The notes: a model not told the origin generated them from the letters alone. DNA of 64,000 nt from Bolinopsis microptera (GCF_026151205.1 NC_087079.1:2637730-2701729); one strand, 5' to 3'; counted from the stretch's first letter, positions 35,364 to 48,186 are shown. Numbers and translations: made by a program.

Positions 35364-37023
35364 GCTAGGAGAAGTGACCTGCCAGAAAAGGGACCCATTT
35401 ATAAGCTGTATTTCAACACATGATATCTTACTATTATATATAAAGCGAGACGTTATATGTATGTGGGCAATTTCGGGCAAATGGTAACCAGGATTAAAAT
35501 ATAAAATTTTTAGCAATTTATTTTTCTTTGATTATATTTTGAAGCCAACCGTTTGCACTACCAGACATAAAAGACCGTTTGTAAATATCTTAATTTTCCT
35601 TTTTCCTATCGCATTTTGAAATTGCTGCAATTATTAGCAATTTTATATGTTAAAACTGCCATTTCTTAGAGATGGATAGATCGAAAATGGAGAATATAAC
35701 TTCCTAACAAACCATATTATCTTTTTCTATTAGCTACATCAGGTAACATTTAACGATTACAAACTTTTTGATACATGATTTATACCATTTCTGATTTATG
35801 CGCTCCCAAATATTTTTATTTTTTGAGTGAATTACTTGACAGCGATTACCAAAAAGTTTTTTTCTGTGCCAAATTTCCATCCCTTTTACCTTAAAACTGC
35901 CTTGTACTTCTAACTTTTATTGCAGGACATGATCAACTAGTTTTTTGAATGGATGGGCCTTCCAGTTTGTCAGTATAGGTGTCCAGTAATTCACATTGTC
36001 AAGTAATTCACAAGTTTTGTCCTGTAATTCACATTGACTTGAAAGAATTATATAAAGCAATTTACGATTATGTAATGCAATAAGTGATGTCAATAAGTAA
36101 TAATACATTGAAACTGGTAAAAATAATGAAGTTTATATCAAATTTTGATAATTCAATTCCATTAAAATGGTAAATTTAATTGTATTAAAAATTGTTAAAA
36201 TACTTTTAAAACATGTAAAAACTGTGGTTACCTTTTTTTGTTCCAGGATATAATACCGATTACTATGCATGCTGATAGAAAGAAATTTATATCAAATTTT
36301 AATAATTTAACCCCATTAAAATGTTAATAATTGCAATAAAAAATACCAAACAGTAATTGGCCAATTAACAAATTAGTAGAAATTGAAAAATCATGAATTA
36401 TACTGATATCTCTTCATTAACTCAAAAGAACGTAAGTTACAAAGCAGGGTGCAAACAAGAACCTCTTAAAGCAGCAAAATCTGCACTGAAAAGGCACACA
36501 GTGAATTACTGGACACAGGAATGTGACTTACTTGACATGAATGATAACATGTATATAACAATTAGAGTTTACATGGATAAACTTTTCAGTAAAGTAACCA
36601 TACATACTTGCAAACAATGATTTAGTGTTTATGTACACCGCTTATTACACATTCAGTGTACACACATGGGCACAAAACGTGATGTTTCTGCAGAATTATA
36701 AATAGTGTAAATTTTGCCCTGTGAATTACTTGACATTTTCAAATGCCCATAACTCATGAACTACAACACATAAAAGGTTGTGGTCTTTTGCATCATCAAG
36801 CAAATGGTTCCACCTTGCTTTATAACACCTTTTCATGCTTGTATATTATTCAGATGGCCCTGTGGGACCATTAGAATCTACAATTTCTATGCAAATGGTG
36901 AATTACTTGACGCGAAATTGCTGCTAGGAGAAGTGACCTGCCAGAAAAGGGACCCATTTATAAGCTGTATTTCAACACATGATATCTTACTATTATATAT
37001 AAAGCGAGACGTTATATGTATGT
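35364..37023. mobile_element. Element flanked by identical 101 bp direct repeats, iterated GTGAATTACTTGACA
   Basis: The direct copies 35364-35464 and 36923-37023 (gctaggagaagtgacctgcc ...) read as identical. The 1458 bp between begins GGGCAATTTCGGGC and ends GCGAAATTGCT, a short inverted pair. It contains eight copies of GTGAATTACTTGACA or its complement (near 35828, 35977, 35996, 36020, 36501, 36525, 36722, 36899). It could be a transposon in a duplicated target or an LTR-like arrangement. No coding capacity. Confidence 0.55.
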
Positions 37024-37309
37024 ATATATCCAAACCATTTTACTGACACCACGGCATCAACTTTGACACAAATTTCTGCAAAAAACCGTTAATGATATAC
37101 AACTTAAACTTTTTTGACTGGTTCAAATGCTTTAATGGCCTTCGAATCAGCATGAAAAAAAATTAAAAATTGGCCAAAAAACAAGAATTTTGGTGCCCAA
37201 AATTTCCAAAATGCGAATTTAATAGGTAATACTTATTTTGACACCACTATAGGGTTAAGGGTTCCTGCTAGTTATTATAAACTAAAACTGTGGACAATTT
37301 TTCAAAATT

Positions 37310-39085
37310 TTGGGGAAAGGAAAAAGGAACAGTATATCAAGGTTTTACTGTTACATGTAGTGTATAACCTTGATTTACAGTAAAATATCGGTTTACTGTA
37401 CGGGTATCGGCCTTACAAAATGACAGGCCTCACAAAATGACAGCCTACATAGACCATGCTGTAGCTTAGGTTCCCTATACATTGAATACCCTATTCCTTT
37501 TACTGTATGAAAGAAAAAGCATTAATTAACACTTCCCAAGGAATGATAATGACATAGAATCTATATTTCTTACATAAATATGGACGTTTTTGCTGTTCAG
37601 TCATTGCCCCGCCTAACTGTTACCCAGAATAGAGACCAAAGTTTTGAATTTAACCCCAGAAAACCAGGTACTACCATGACTTATGTCAATCAAAGACTAC
37701 TCTGGTCAAATAAAAAAACTGATTTAGTGACTTTGGTAGAAGAAATGACAAAAAAATGACCTAGCCTCACAAAATGACAGTGTTATGCCACACAAAATGA
37801 CAGTTTTATTTTATGATACAAAGATGGCATATTTATATTGGATGCCCCTTGCCTAATTATTGGTATTCTTAAACCCAGTAAGCTCATGATGAGCCTAAAT
37901 GTGTTTGTTTGATCATCAATTTTGATCAAAATGCCTCACAAAATGACACCGAAAAGCCTTACAAAATGACAATGTTTCAGATTGAATTATTTTCATCATC
38001 TAAAATGGATCAGAGACAGTCAATACAAGAAGGAGTTAAAAATAATCATAATCTGACAGTTAACAATCAAGTAGCATTAAAAAAGTGCAGTTCTGATATC
38101 AAAACTTTGATTTCAAACTCTTTGATTTCAAACTCTGATTTCAAAACTCAACGAAATAAAGCTTCTATTTTGTGAAAGCAGAGAGTAATAACAACTCCTA
38201 AAACATGTCAAACGTTAACTAAACACTGAAAAGTGATCTATCCAGTCATAGAAAATATCAAATATAACCAAATACTGTGTTCAAGTATGAAAACAAAAAA
38301 TGATTTTTACGCCTCACAAAATGACGTTTTTTAAATTTTTTCAAAGTATAAAAAATGTTCCTTTTTAAATATATTTTGGTAAAAACAGAACTGGTATAAT
38401 ATAAACAACATATATATCTAACAGTAAGACACGTGAAGAATAATGAAATTTTTTCCCAAATCGGATTTGAAGTGATGCCGTTTTGGGTTGTCATTTTGTA
38501 AGGCACTATCTCACGCGAAATTGCCCAACTTTTTTTAATCATCCTTTTTCCTGTAAAAGCTATTCTAATCTTCAATCTATTATATTTATCTAACTGTCCT
38601 AGGTGAAATCAAATTTCTATAGGCTGCTGTTAAAAAATGACAGCCGTGACGAAATTGTCATTTTGTAAGGCATGTTTTTTTGGAAGATTTCAAAGATGAC
38701 AATTTTTATCGCAAAATTTACGGTTTTTCAATCAAATCAACCCCCGGGAAGAAAAATATACCTGTTGAACTACCTATCTGGATAATAAAACATGAACAAA
38801 ACTCATTTTTGTGCATTTCAGAGCCATCTCCTTTTTCGTGTCATTTTGTAAGGCCGATACCCGTAAGACCTTAATTTACTGTAAAACTTTAATTTACTGT
38901 TAAAACTTTATCTACTGCACCCGATTTACTGCAAACCCTGATATAGCACCATTTCCTTTCACCTAATCAGGCTTTTAACATACATAATGTAAACAATTGA
39001 AACCCTGATTTTGCCATAAACTCTGATTTACTGTAGCTGTTTCCTTTTCCCAAACTCCGTGGTAAATCAGTGTTTTACTATATTA
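37310..39085. mobile_element. Outer element with iterated GATTTACTGTAAAAC
   Basis: Inverted ends around GGGGAAAGGAAAAAGGAACAG (37312) and ctgtttccttttccca (~39030), with several GATTTACTGTAAAAC-type words inside both halves (37352, 37375, 37389, 38868-38925, 39010, 39062). It is split by the 37401-38863 insertion. Exact borders are uncertain. Confidence 0.55.
37401..38863. mobile_element. Inner TA-flanked element with iterated GCCTTACAAAATGACA
   Basis: Perfect 25 bp terminal inverted repeats (CGGGTATCGGCCTTACAAAA and onward) are flanked by TA at 37399-37400 and 38864-38865. The word GCC(T/A)(T/C)ACAAAATGACA occurs about ten times: forward in the left half and in inverse orientation in the right. 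It has no transposase, and sits inside the outer element. Confidence 0.85.
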
Positions 39086-39430
39086 TGTATTGTGATGTAT
39101 CAACACTATACCTGGTGTCTTATTAGATTGTAAATTTTGGTTTATGTTAAGCATGCTCTCCCATGTTATGATTAATTATCATATTATGTTGAAGTCATAT
39201 CCGGTTTGCCCTATTAGATGCCACTTTAAACTTGCATAATGAACTTGTGTTTAAGATTATAGAGGCAAAATATTTTCAGTGTAGGAAATTCAAAACACTT
39301 AGTGTTGTTGCAGCTTTAAAATATGTACAACACACTAAAAACACTAAGTGGGACATTAGTCACGATATTGTAGTCTTCCATCTCAGGATGTAGTAACTTA
39401 CACACTAGTTGGAAACTAAAGACCACTCTG
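39086..39430. other. Upstream region of the FKBP15-like gene
   Basis: Non-coding; presumably the 5' UTR and promoter. No clear core promoter element. Confidence 0.4.
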
Positions 39431-42400
39431 ATGTTTTCGTTGGGAGCTGATGAAGATGACCTGGATTTTACTCCTAGCAATGGGTCTGGTTTAATGAGCT
39501 TATTTGGGAGGACTTCAAGCACTGGCAGCAGTAAAAGTGACAGTCTCAAGTTCAGTGCTCCCAAACAACCGAAACCAGAACCCAAATCCGATGGAGCTGG
39601 CAGCGGTTAGTATGATAACTACAGTTAAAATGTTTTAATACAATAATAACTCTACCTGAAATCTTACTCTCACTGAACGAAAGTTGCTGACTTGAACTTG
39701 CATATATTGATTAGATTTATAGTTTTATACTTTTTCCTAACAGGATATATTTTCAGGAGTCCTATTTGCTAGTGTCTGTCAAACATATCTCTACCAAGAT
39801 AACAGCTACAATCCTAAGGGGAAGCTTGGAGTAGCTCTAACGGGTTCCAAAAGTGTCATTATATACGGCCAGAAACAAAGAGTTGTCTCCAACTGCAAAC
39901 TGTCTCCAGACACATTGTTCACTATAACTGCTGCTAACTTTCTCACCTACTATGACGACGCCCAACAATGCTGGGCTGTCATGTTCACCAATGAGAATGA
40001 TCTGGAAACGTTTCTCCAGAAAGTTTCCGTTGTGAAGTTTGGATTGGGTAAAAAACTATCAAAACAGCAAGTTAACTTTGTAAAAGATAAAAGCAAATCA
40101 GTGGGTACCACAGATAATGTCACGGTAGGGTATGTTGGACACCTCATTGAAAACGATCAACTTGGCACACAGTTTGACACCAATGAGTCCTTTCTTGTGA
40201 AGTTATCAGCACCAACAGTAATTAAGGGCTGGGTTGAGGCCTTACCGCAGTGTACAGAGGGAGGTGTATACTGGGTGTGTATTCCTGCTTCACTCGCTTA
40301 TGGAGACAAAGGTGTGCCTAACCGCATCCCCCCAAATAGCGATCTTTCCTTCAGAATCACAGTAAAGGAAATCACACCGATCACTGTAGCAACTGCTCCT
40401 AAATCGCCCATCTCCACCTCCCAAAATATGAACGATTTCACTGATAGTTCTTCTGTGGACAGTCTTCCCACACCCAAGAAGAGTGCTGTCAATGGAACGC
40501 AGAAGAACGAGATCTTATCCCGAATGGCTAGAATGGGTGCCCAGCCTGCTATGCCCACTGCTGCCAGAGTAACTTCTAGCCCTGACCAAGATCAGCCAGA
40601 TCACACTGATGAACTTAGGTCTCGAACGTCGTCAGTTAAATCAAACAGATCAAAAAGAAAGTCCCGATCATCAAGTTGCGTTGTTGGAGAAGAGAAACCC
40701 CCTTTAATCCCAGCCAAACCAGGGCCTCTGGTACCCCACTATACCCACGCAGGGTATCCTTCTTCTGCCTTTCCTGCTTTTTCAGCAGTCTCACCACATG
40801 TTATGGCAGCTCCTGAGATTAAAGAAAACCTGGACATTAGTAAGAATACGGATAAAAGTGTTTCTGCTATTGAGGCTTCGCTAAAAGGGGTAGAAGCAAA
40901 GCTAAACATGCTTTCAGAGCAAGCTATATTCTTTAACAGCACTGTAGCAAGTTGCCCTACTGTTGACACACAGCTCCTGATGTACAACTTGCAACGAATC
41001 GTTTCAGAAAATGACAGTTTGAAAACAGATGTGAAGAAGAAAACAGTAACTTTGGAAGAGCGTTCAGGAAAATAACCGAGTTGCTGAATAAGAATCAAGA
41101 GCTTTTGAACCTGAAGAATGAGGCCCTGGAAATGTCACAAAACAATTTTATGGCTACCTCGACAAATTCTTCTAATGAAATTCAGCGGTTGGAACAGGAA
41201 AATGAACAACTGAACAGCGAGTTGAAAGTTTTCAAATCTTCAAGCAATAATCGCCAATTTGAGATAGATGCAAAACATGACCAAATAAACGCTTTAAAAT
41301 CTCAAATTGAGACCATGTATACAGAGAATAACAAAATGCAAGCCAGCATGTATGAGACAAGAAACGAATTGTCGGCCCTTAGATTAACATCTTCTGATAG
41401 TGGTGGGCAGGAAGCGATCCTTCAGAAGGAAATAGCAAAACTCAAAGAACGAGTCCAGTCTTCTTTAGTTGAAAAACTTGAAATTTCCCAGCAGTTGGAT
41501 GACCAGCTTTTTAGTGAAAAGCAGATGAAAATGAAATTTGAAAAGAAAATTCGACAGCTCCAAAGTCTTCTCGAAGATAGCCAATCTGAAAATGGTAACG
41601 AAAGTTTGGTCCAGGAAAATCGTCAACTCAACGAAGATCTTCAAAGAATAACCAACAAACTATCGGCAGAAAAGGTTACAACGGCTAGTCTTGAAAAGCA
41701 GCTGAAAGAGGAAAAAGCCACCAGCTCGAAAAGGTTAACAGAAGAAAGTGATAGATTATCAAGTAGGGAGGAGGAGTTCAGAGAAACTGTCAGTGCACTC
41801 AACAGAGAGATGGAAGATTTGAGTAAGGAACTTCGTGATAGGGACGATCAGATTAAATCCATGGCACTGGAGCTTGAAGACAGAGGCACCAAGTCCGATA
41901 AACCACTTTCTCAAGCCAATAATAACTTAAAAGAGATGATCAATGTGAAAGTGAAAGGGATTCTGAACGTCGTTTTCAGACAGTTCAAAGAGAAAGTTGA
42001 TTTGGAAGGTTCGTATGATGGTCGCGATGTTCTTTCTCTTATCATGAATGTTCTAAAAGAGGCTACTCTGTCTTTATTAGCTGACAGTTCTGATGAGGAA
42101 TCTGAATCCGATGAAGAAGATACTGATAATGATGATCCTGATGAAGATGATGATCCTGATGAAGGTGGCGATCCTAATGATGGTGCTGATGATTCACCTC
42201 TTGCTGAGGAAACAGCTCAGATGCAGACTATTAATTCTACCGAATTTGAGATCCCTGAGGCGATTGGCTCTGTATTTCCACATGAACAGCCTAATGCATC
42301 AACTGCCAATAATGATACGTTTTACTCTGCCTTGGATCAAACAGCAACTACAGAGGAAGGTGAATCTTCCAACAGATCTATTGAAGCAGCTCCTCAAGAC

Positions 42401-43554
42401 GAACATCCTGCTGATAATGCTGATAATGCTGAAAATCCAGTTCAGAACGATTTAGATCCCTCTCAAGTGCACCAGCGCCAGGGTCTGAACACTGAGGAGT
42501 TTGAAGCGCGGGAGGAGGAGGATTTGTGGATGGCAGCGCCGCCAAGCGAACCACCACACAGTCCAGCACCAGCCACTTTCGAACCCAATTTTCAGCATAA
42601 TACAGTCAGTGTGGAAGATATCACTCATCTGTCAACCGAGGTTTGTTTCTTTGTAATTCCTGAGCTTAATCAAGTTATACTTAATAAATAATCATTGGAA
42701 TTCAATACATTTAAATCATTAATCGCCTAATGAATTAGGGTTAACTCCTGAAGGATTAAAATGTCAAGTCATTATCTTTTTTAATTAGCTGGTAAGGATT
42801 AATTCTACTGACTGTTTGACTGGGGATGTGATCTGTTAGCCAATAAATAGTCTAGATACTATATCTTTTTGATGGCTTCACATCTCTGATCACCCTAGTG
42901 TAATCGAATGTCAATTATAATTACAGCTTGGCTTCAGACACATGTATTGACCGGCGTCAACAAATCGACCAGGGTCACAATAAGGCCAGGTTCTGCGTGT
43001 ATATTGTACAACATACAGCCATGCGTCTCCCTTCTGCCTCTTTGTTTTTCTGTAAATTACAGCTCATTGTTGCTGTAATGTGAAGACATTAGGAGTGCAC
43101 ACGTGGATAGCACGTGGTTAATGGCTGCCACGTTACACTGGGACCAAGTGGACGATTAGAGAGTTCTGTTTACTAAGGATGGGGTCGACAACAATTGGCT
43201 TTGTGTTCTGTGTGGGGCCCAGGACTTGGCGCTGGGCCTATGACCTTAGGGAATTGTTACAATGGAGATGTGTAGCAAAATTGTAAAATCTCACAAACCT
43301 AAGTTTAGTATTGTTAAACTTAAAGTATGCAAAATCACATTGCAGGATTTCTATCATGCAAGGGCAGTTAATTTACAAAAGTTAACAGTAAACAGAAAAA
43401 GTGAAAGTGAAACTCTCAGGTATTCGGAGCTCGTCCAGAACAAATGACGACGAGTCCCTCGAACACGCGAAGAGAAGGAGCTAGTACCACACGACGGGCG
43501 GACGGACCGCCTCCCCTTTTTAGCGACAGTGAGGATGATTTACTAGACATATAG
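39431..43554 (+). CDS. FKBP15: FK506-binding protein 15 homologue (WH1-FKBP-coiled coil)
   Basis: Exons 39431-39605, 39757-42640 and 43420-43554. The N-terminus (MFSLGADEDDLDFTP; LMSLFGR; FSAPKQPKP) matches the FKBP15 start. Then come a WH1-like domain (~60-160) and an FKBP domain (~176-266) keeping binding-pocket residues: VGYVG, TQFDTN, VIKGW, LAYGDKG, LSFRI. A linker with ILSRMARMG, a long coiled coil (~440-800), a conserved helix (VFRQFKEKVDLEGSYDGRDV) and acidic stretches follow. The last exon ends PPPLFSDSEDDLLDI. Family members link early endosomes to actin/WASH. One frameshift lies at ~41065-41085: adding one base makes the exons sum to 3195 nt (~1064 residues), so a one-base deletion (real or assembly) is likely. 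The vertebrate protein is somewhat longer. AATAAA follows at 43594. Confidence 0.9.
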
Positions 43555-43593
43555 AAGTGAACAATCAGACCTCATTTTCTATAACTGAATCCG

Positions 43594-43599
43594 AATAAA
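43594..43599 (+). terminator. Polyadenylation signal AATAAA
   Basis: Canonical hexamer 40 bp after the FKBP15-like stop codon, in a suitable position for its 3' end. Confidence 0.55.
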
Positions 43600-45438
43600 A
43601 GACACGTTGGTGTTGTATTGAGTGTTTGATTGATGATTTTGAATTTGCGAGCTGATGTTGGTTGAAGGTCTGAGATAATGTCTTGTGAAGTAATGATTGA
43701 TGGCCAGATTTTTATCGATTTTTACGTATTTTATGTGTGATTAAATTTAATTTTATACTGTTTTGTACCTGATTTTGTCACAGTTTAAAGACAACATGCC
43801 AACAAAAGTCATGTTGTGCAAGATTTGTCCGTTTATGAATTTCGGTGTCATGTTAGGTATATATAGATAGATTAGGATTATACAATGATTTCGATGAAAA
43901 TTAACATTAATTGACGTTTATGTTTGAATATCCATTTCTTTGAATTCTCATGAGTGTTGTTTACAGTTTATCTAGGATTTTTGTGAGACATTTCAAAGTT
44001 ATCGTGTGTGAATATAATTGATGTTATGGAAATTGTTCTATTATGTTCTGTCGAAGGAACGACCTTAAATGAATATATGTAACGTACTTAGTGACACTCT
44101 CCAAAGCAAAAGTAACACATAGAGAGCAAAGAAATTAGGTCCCTAAATTCTACCCTAACCTTAATCCTGGTGTCGGATATGCATATAAATGTATGTATCT
44201 ATATACATATGAATGTATGTATCTTTTATAGTAAAAACTAAAAGCAAGTAATTCACAATCTTTAATTTCACGGAAGTTAAATCAATTTTCCCGAAAATTA
44301 GGGTCTACTTAAAATGTTCAACGGAAGGCGCATCGTCGGCTTATTATAAAACGGTGCGCGCACGTGCCGTCACATTGCATGATTAAATGTTTTATTCCGA
44401 TCAGCTGAGAGCATGTTTCCACCATTTACGTTCCAAACTTACCATAAAAAAGGAACATAAGGAATGTTCCTACTTTGTTCTAGAATCAGTAAATTCTCTC
44501 CAGACAATGGGAAAAAACGGTTTATATAATTTCCCTGCATAACTGGGTCTTATTTTTAAAATAGGCTACCAGATTACGGTCCTACTTCAAAATATGGCCC
44601 TTTACTTCTACAATCGAGGTCCATTTGACTCCTAATTTGTAGTGTTTTAATAAAACGCTTATTTTTCGGTATAATTTTAAATGTAGCTCGTTTGATCCTC
44701 ATACCTCAGTTTAAGTATCGTGCGGATACCTATTGGAGAGCTACTGCAGTTAGGTCGCATAATTTTCAAAGATTTTACTATCCTTCACGGTGAAATATTT
44801 ACGTACCGTGCTCAAATGAAACAGTAAAACAATCAAATTTGCTGGTTAAAATATTCTCAAGGACCTCAACACGTTGAAGTGACGTCACGAATAATACACA
44901 ATTTCGGAGTACCTCCAAATATACTTCCTAAAACTATTGGTAAACACGTTGCATGTTCATCTTCTTTCACGAGCTGACATTACCAGCCATTCATATGTAT
45001 ATATACAAAATTTTAATCTACTATTAAATAATCTAGATTAATATTAAGAGTTCATTTTGGTGATTATGATGTCAAATCAATTTCAAGTGCAGGTTCGTTC
45101 ATAATCTAGTTACATTAAATCGTCATCGGAAAAATCAATTGTCAGAACATACATATAATTTAGAACAATCGAAATTTTTAATACATAACAAATATGAACA
45201 ACCACAATATGCAAGTAAATCAATAAATTTAAATAAACGCATCAAAGTGATAATATATTTGTCCATGAGTCGTATCTGCTCTAAGTCTAATCGTGACTAA
45301 ATTCACAATTCAGGCCGCTGTTAATTCATCATTCTGGGCAAATCCTCCGTCAATAAAAGATCCAATGACCTATGTGAACTGTGAGTCATTATTTGGTTGA
45401 AATTGTAGCTGAGATGGTCTCCTCCGCAGTGATTAGTG
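43600..45438. other. Intergenic, AT-rich
   Basis: Between the 3' ends of two convergent genes (FKBP15-like + and Rab-like -). Contains an ATGTATGTATCTATA-type microsatellite near 44190-44225. No gene seen. Confidence 0.5.
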
Positions 45439-47461
45439 TCACAGAATGACGCAGCAGGAGGCCTCTGAGTACTCTTTCGTGGGGGGACGTGTCACTGGGA
45501 AGGAACTGTCGGCCTGCCTCGTGTTCACTGCTCTCCGTTCCACTAGTTTACTGTGGGTAATAGACAAATTAGAAATAGTCATATACAATGAAGTAATCCG
45601 GTCAGAGGCCGGATTGAGCTTGACGAATTTACAAAAATAAACCAACGGTAAAATTATAATTTGTCATAAAACTGCTGTGGTGGTGAGATTGGATATTGGA
45701 AATTACGTGTTAATATATAATCTCACTTTACCTGACTAAATCATATCCTAGTTGGTTGATGTTCCGTCCATCTTTAGCACTCACTTCAACGAAATCGGCC
45801 TCGTAAAACTGGGGATAATCCAACGTTACGGGTCCTTCACATATTACGTAATCACTTTTTGGACAACTTTTAACCCCCCCCCCCTCCGTAATCAGTTTCA
45901 CACATAGCTGTTGTATCAAAATTACACTAGCGTAATCATTTCGAAGCCCCCCTCCTCCCTTTATCAAACATCTTTATCCTCCGTAATCACAAACCCATTG
46001 CACATATTATGTATTACATAGCATAAACATTTCCAAACCTCGCCCTCTAGGTCGCTTACATAACAAGTGCCGAATGACACACTGAAGTGTGAACTTCGTA
46101 CATAATATGTAATATAGAAAGCTTTCTTGAGAAACACAATGACAGATGAAGGTACTTACATTTGCGAGCTCAGTAGCCATTTCTCTAGACACACACCGCA
46201 AGTGTTCGAGGTCTAATTTGTTGCCTATGATTGTCATTGGGGCTGAGAGTTGGCCGGACTCCTGGGGAGTGATAGGTAATATAGATAGGGAGGGTTGAAT
46301 TTTGAAAGCTTGTTGCAATGAAAGTTATGGATATGATTTTTTTCATTATAATAGAAGTTTTAAGGTTGAACTATATTGACTAACATTGGCAAAGTATAGT
46401 GTGCAATACCTGAATGCAGGTGACCCAGTTTTGAAGGTTGAGAAAGGATTCTTCGTGAGTAATGTCATAAACTAGGATTATACCGTCCACCTGGACAGGT
46501 TTTACGTTAGCTAATTAAATAATCAATTACACCTTCTAAATATGAATAACTTAATATATGAATAACTTAAATTCCAAAGCTAGTCTGATTTTTAGGATTC
46601 AAATATATTGCTACTCAAAAATATATCCATTATTAATTAACGAACCTTTCTAAAGTAGCTTTGCGTTATTGATCTGAATCGCTCCTGCCCGGCCGTGTCC
46701 CATATTTGAATGTTCTCTTCTGTTCCGTTAACTGATATCACTTTCGTCTTAAAATCTAAACCTGCCAAGTATTACAACCATTAGTTACTGATTGTGTAGA
46801 AAATGTAAAAAAAAAGTGACCGTTTTATTTGACCGGATGGAACACTGAAACAGATTATCATTCACGTTATTACTACTTACCAAAACTAGGGTTCATCTTC
46901 TCGTTGAAGGCATCATCACAGAGTCTGAGCATGAAACTACTTTTGCCCACCCCGCTGTCTCCCACCAGGATTACTTTATGAGGTCCAAGTTGAGGCGTCT
47001 CCTGAAATGGTGAAAGTGAACATCTCTGCATGAAAATTGTAGATCTTTTACATTGAAAAGTGGGATTGAAAAACAGACAATTCAAGGCACATGATATTTA
47101 TACATGTAGGACGTATTTCAGTCAGACAATTTCACACACTTGCACCAAGAACTATTTACAGTTTCTTTTCAGAGATTTATCTGTAACTATCTAAATGTCT
47201 AAAGAAAAAACTGTTGACCTCAGCTAGGTCTACAGCTAGGTCTACTTCAGTGCTGTTTCACGTGTTATTAAGCTAGGTTACAAATAAAAATTCAAAATAA
47301 AAGCGGCGCACTTCAGGAGTTCAGGGTTGTGATGAGTTTATAACAGTAGTATTACTTGCAGAACATCTTACAAAACCACAGAATAAAGAGAAATTAATTA
47401 AAATGGCTGTCCATATTACAATTACCTTAACATCGGGCTTGTTGGGAGCCTCAGGTCCCAT
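45439..47461 (-). CDS. Rab small GTPase, RASEF/Rab44/CRACR2A-like
   Basis: Seven minus-strand exons: 47426-47461, 46881-47001, 46646-46761, 46410-46490, 46160-46261, 45732-45808, 45439-45550. All junctions are GT-AG and phases match, giving 214 residues. GTP-binding motifs: P-loop GDSGVGKS (26-33), WDTAGQE (73-79), GNKLD (131-135), SAK (162-164). The C-terminus is CCVIL, a prenylation signal. The switch II sequence [15 protein letters not shown] and [10 protein letters not shown] recall the RASEF/Rab44/CRACR2A group, but no EF-hand or coiled-coil exons were found upstream, so this looks like a stand-alone Rab. Odd: the switch I threonine that normally binds magnesium (T-I-G) is Ser-Phe-Gly. 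The ATG at 47459-47461 is the best start; an upstream exon cannot be excluded. A membrane-traffic role is inferred. Confidence 0.85.
45842..45992. repeat. CGTAATCA word cluster in Rab intron
   Basis: Four copies of (A/C/G)CGTAATCA with two C-runs in ~150 bp, in the intron between Rab exons 5 and 6. Probably an element remnant. Confidence 0.5.
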
Positions 47462-48186
47462 AACAACGGTTACCAAGCAACAGTATTGAAAATCACATGG
47501 CCAGGTTAAATATCGACCAGTCTGTACGACCAAAACTACAAATTACTTGAAATTAGGAAAAATCTTGTACGAAATGAAAACTTGATAAGATTCGAAATAA
47601 ATGTTATGCGAGTATATTAAAGAAAATGAATCGGAAGAATAATAGAACGCTGTATTTATTATTTAAGTAAAATGCTAATTACTATATAAGTCGACTATCT
47701 GCTAGTAATGATGGACTCGTAGAAAACTATACGAGCCACAAGGTTACATACAATGTAGCCTAAGGATTGTAAAGGTTGTAAGGTTGTTTAGATTGTAGTG
47801 TTCAATTGGGAGCATTGTTTAATTACTTAAGTACAGTATCGTCAAATCATGAAAATTGTTTGCGTCTTTATGTACCGCGGATGGGAGCACTTTAATAAAT
47901 CATATGCATTGTAATGATGAAGTTTGGTGAATGATGAAATTGGATCACTAAATTAATGTGTCTCATTCAATTTAACACCCTACCCACACGATTTGAAAAA
48001 TTGAGATGAGGTGATGTGACCCTTACTGTCACCAAGATGTAGCCAATTTCGTTCAACGTTGAGATCGTTCACAATTAACGAATGCAACATTTTAGCTGTT
48101 TAAGACCCCCGTCACTGCGAGTCCATCATAAACAGCCTAACACGTATTAACCAACTTCAGTAGAAGTTGCCTATATCACTGTAGCT
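47462..48186. other. Intergenic
   Basis: 5' side of the Rab gene, minus strand. No additional exon could be supported. Confidence 0.5.

Noticed and set aside
41040..41085. A 22 nt mini-intron explaining the FKBP15 frame change
   Set aside because: Removing it does not restore the downstream frame; a one-base deletion does.
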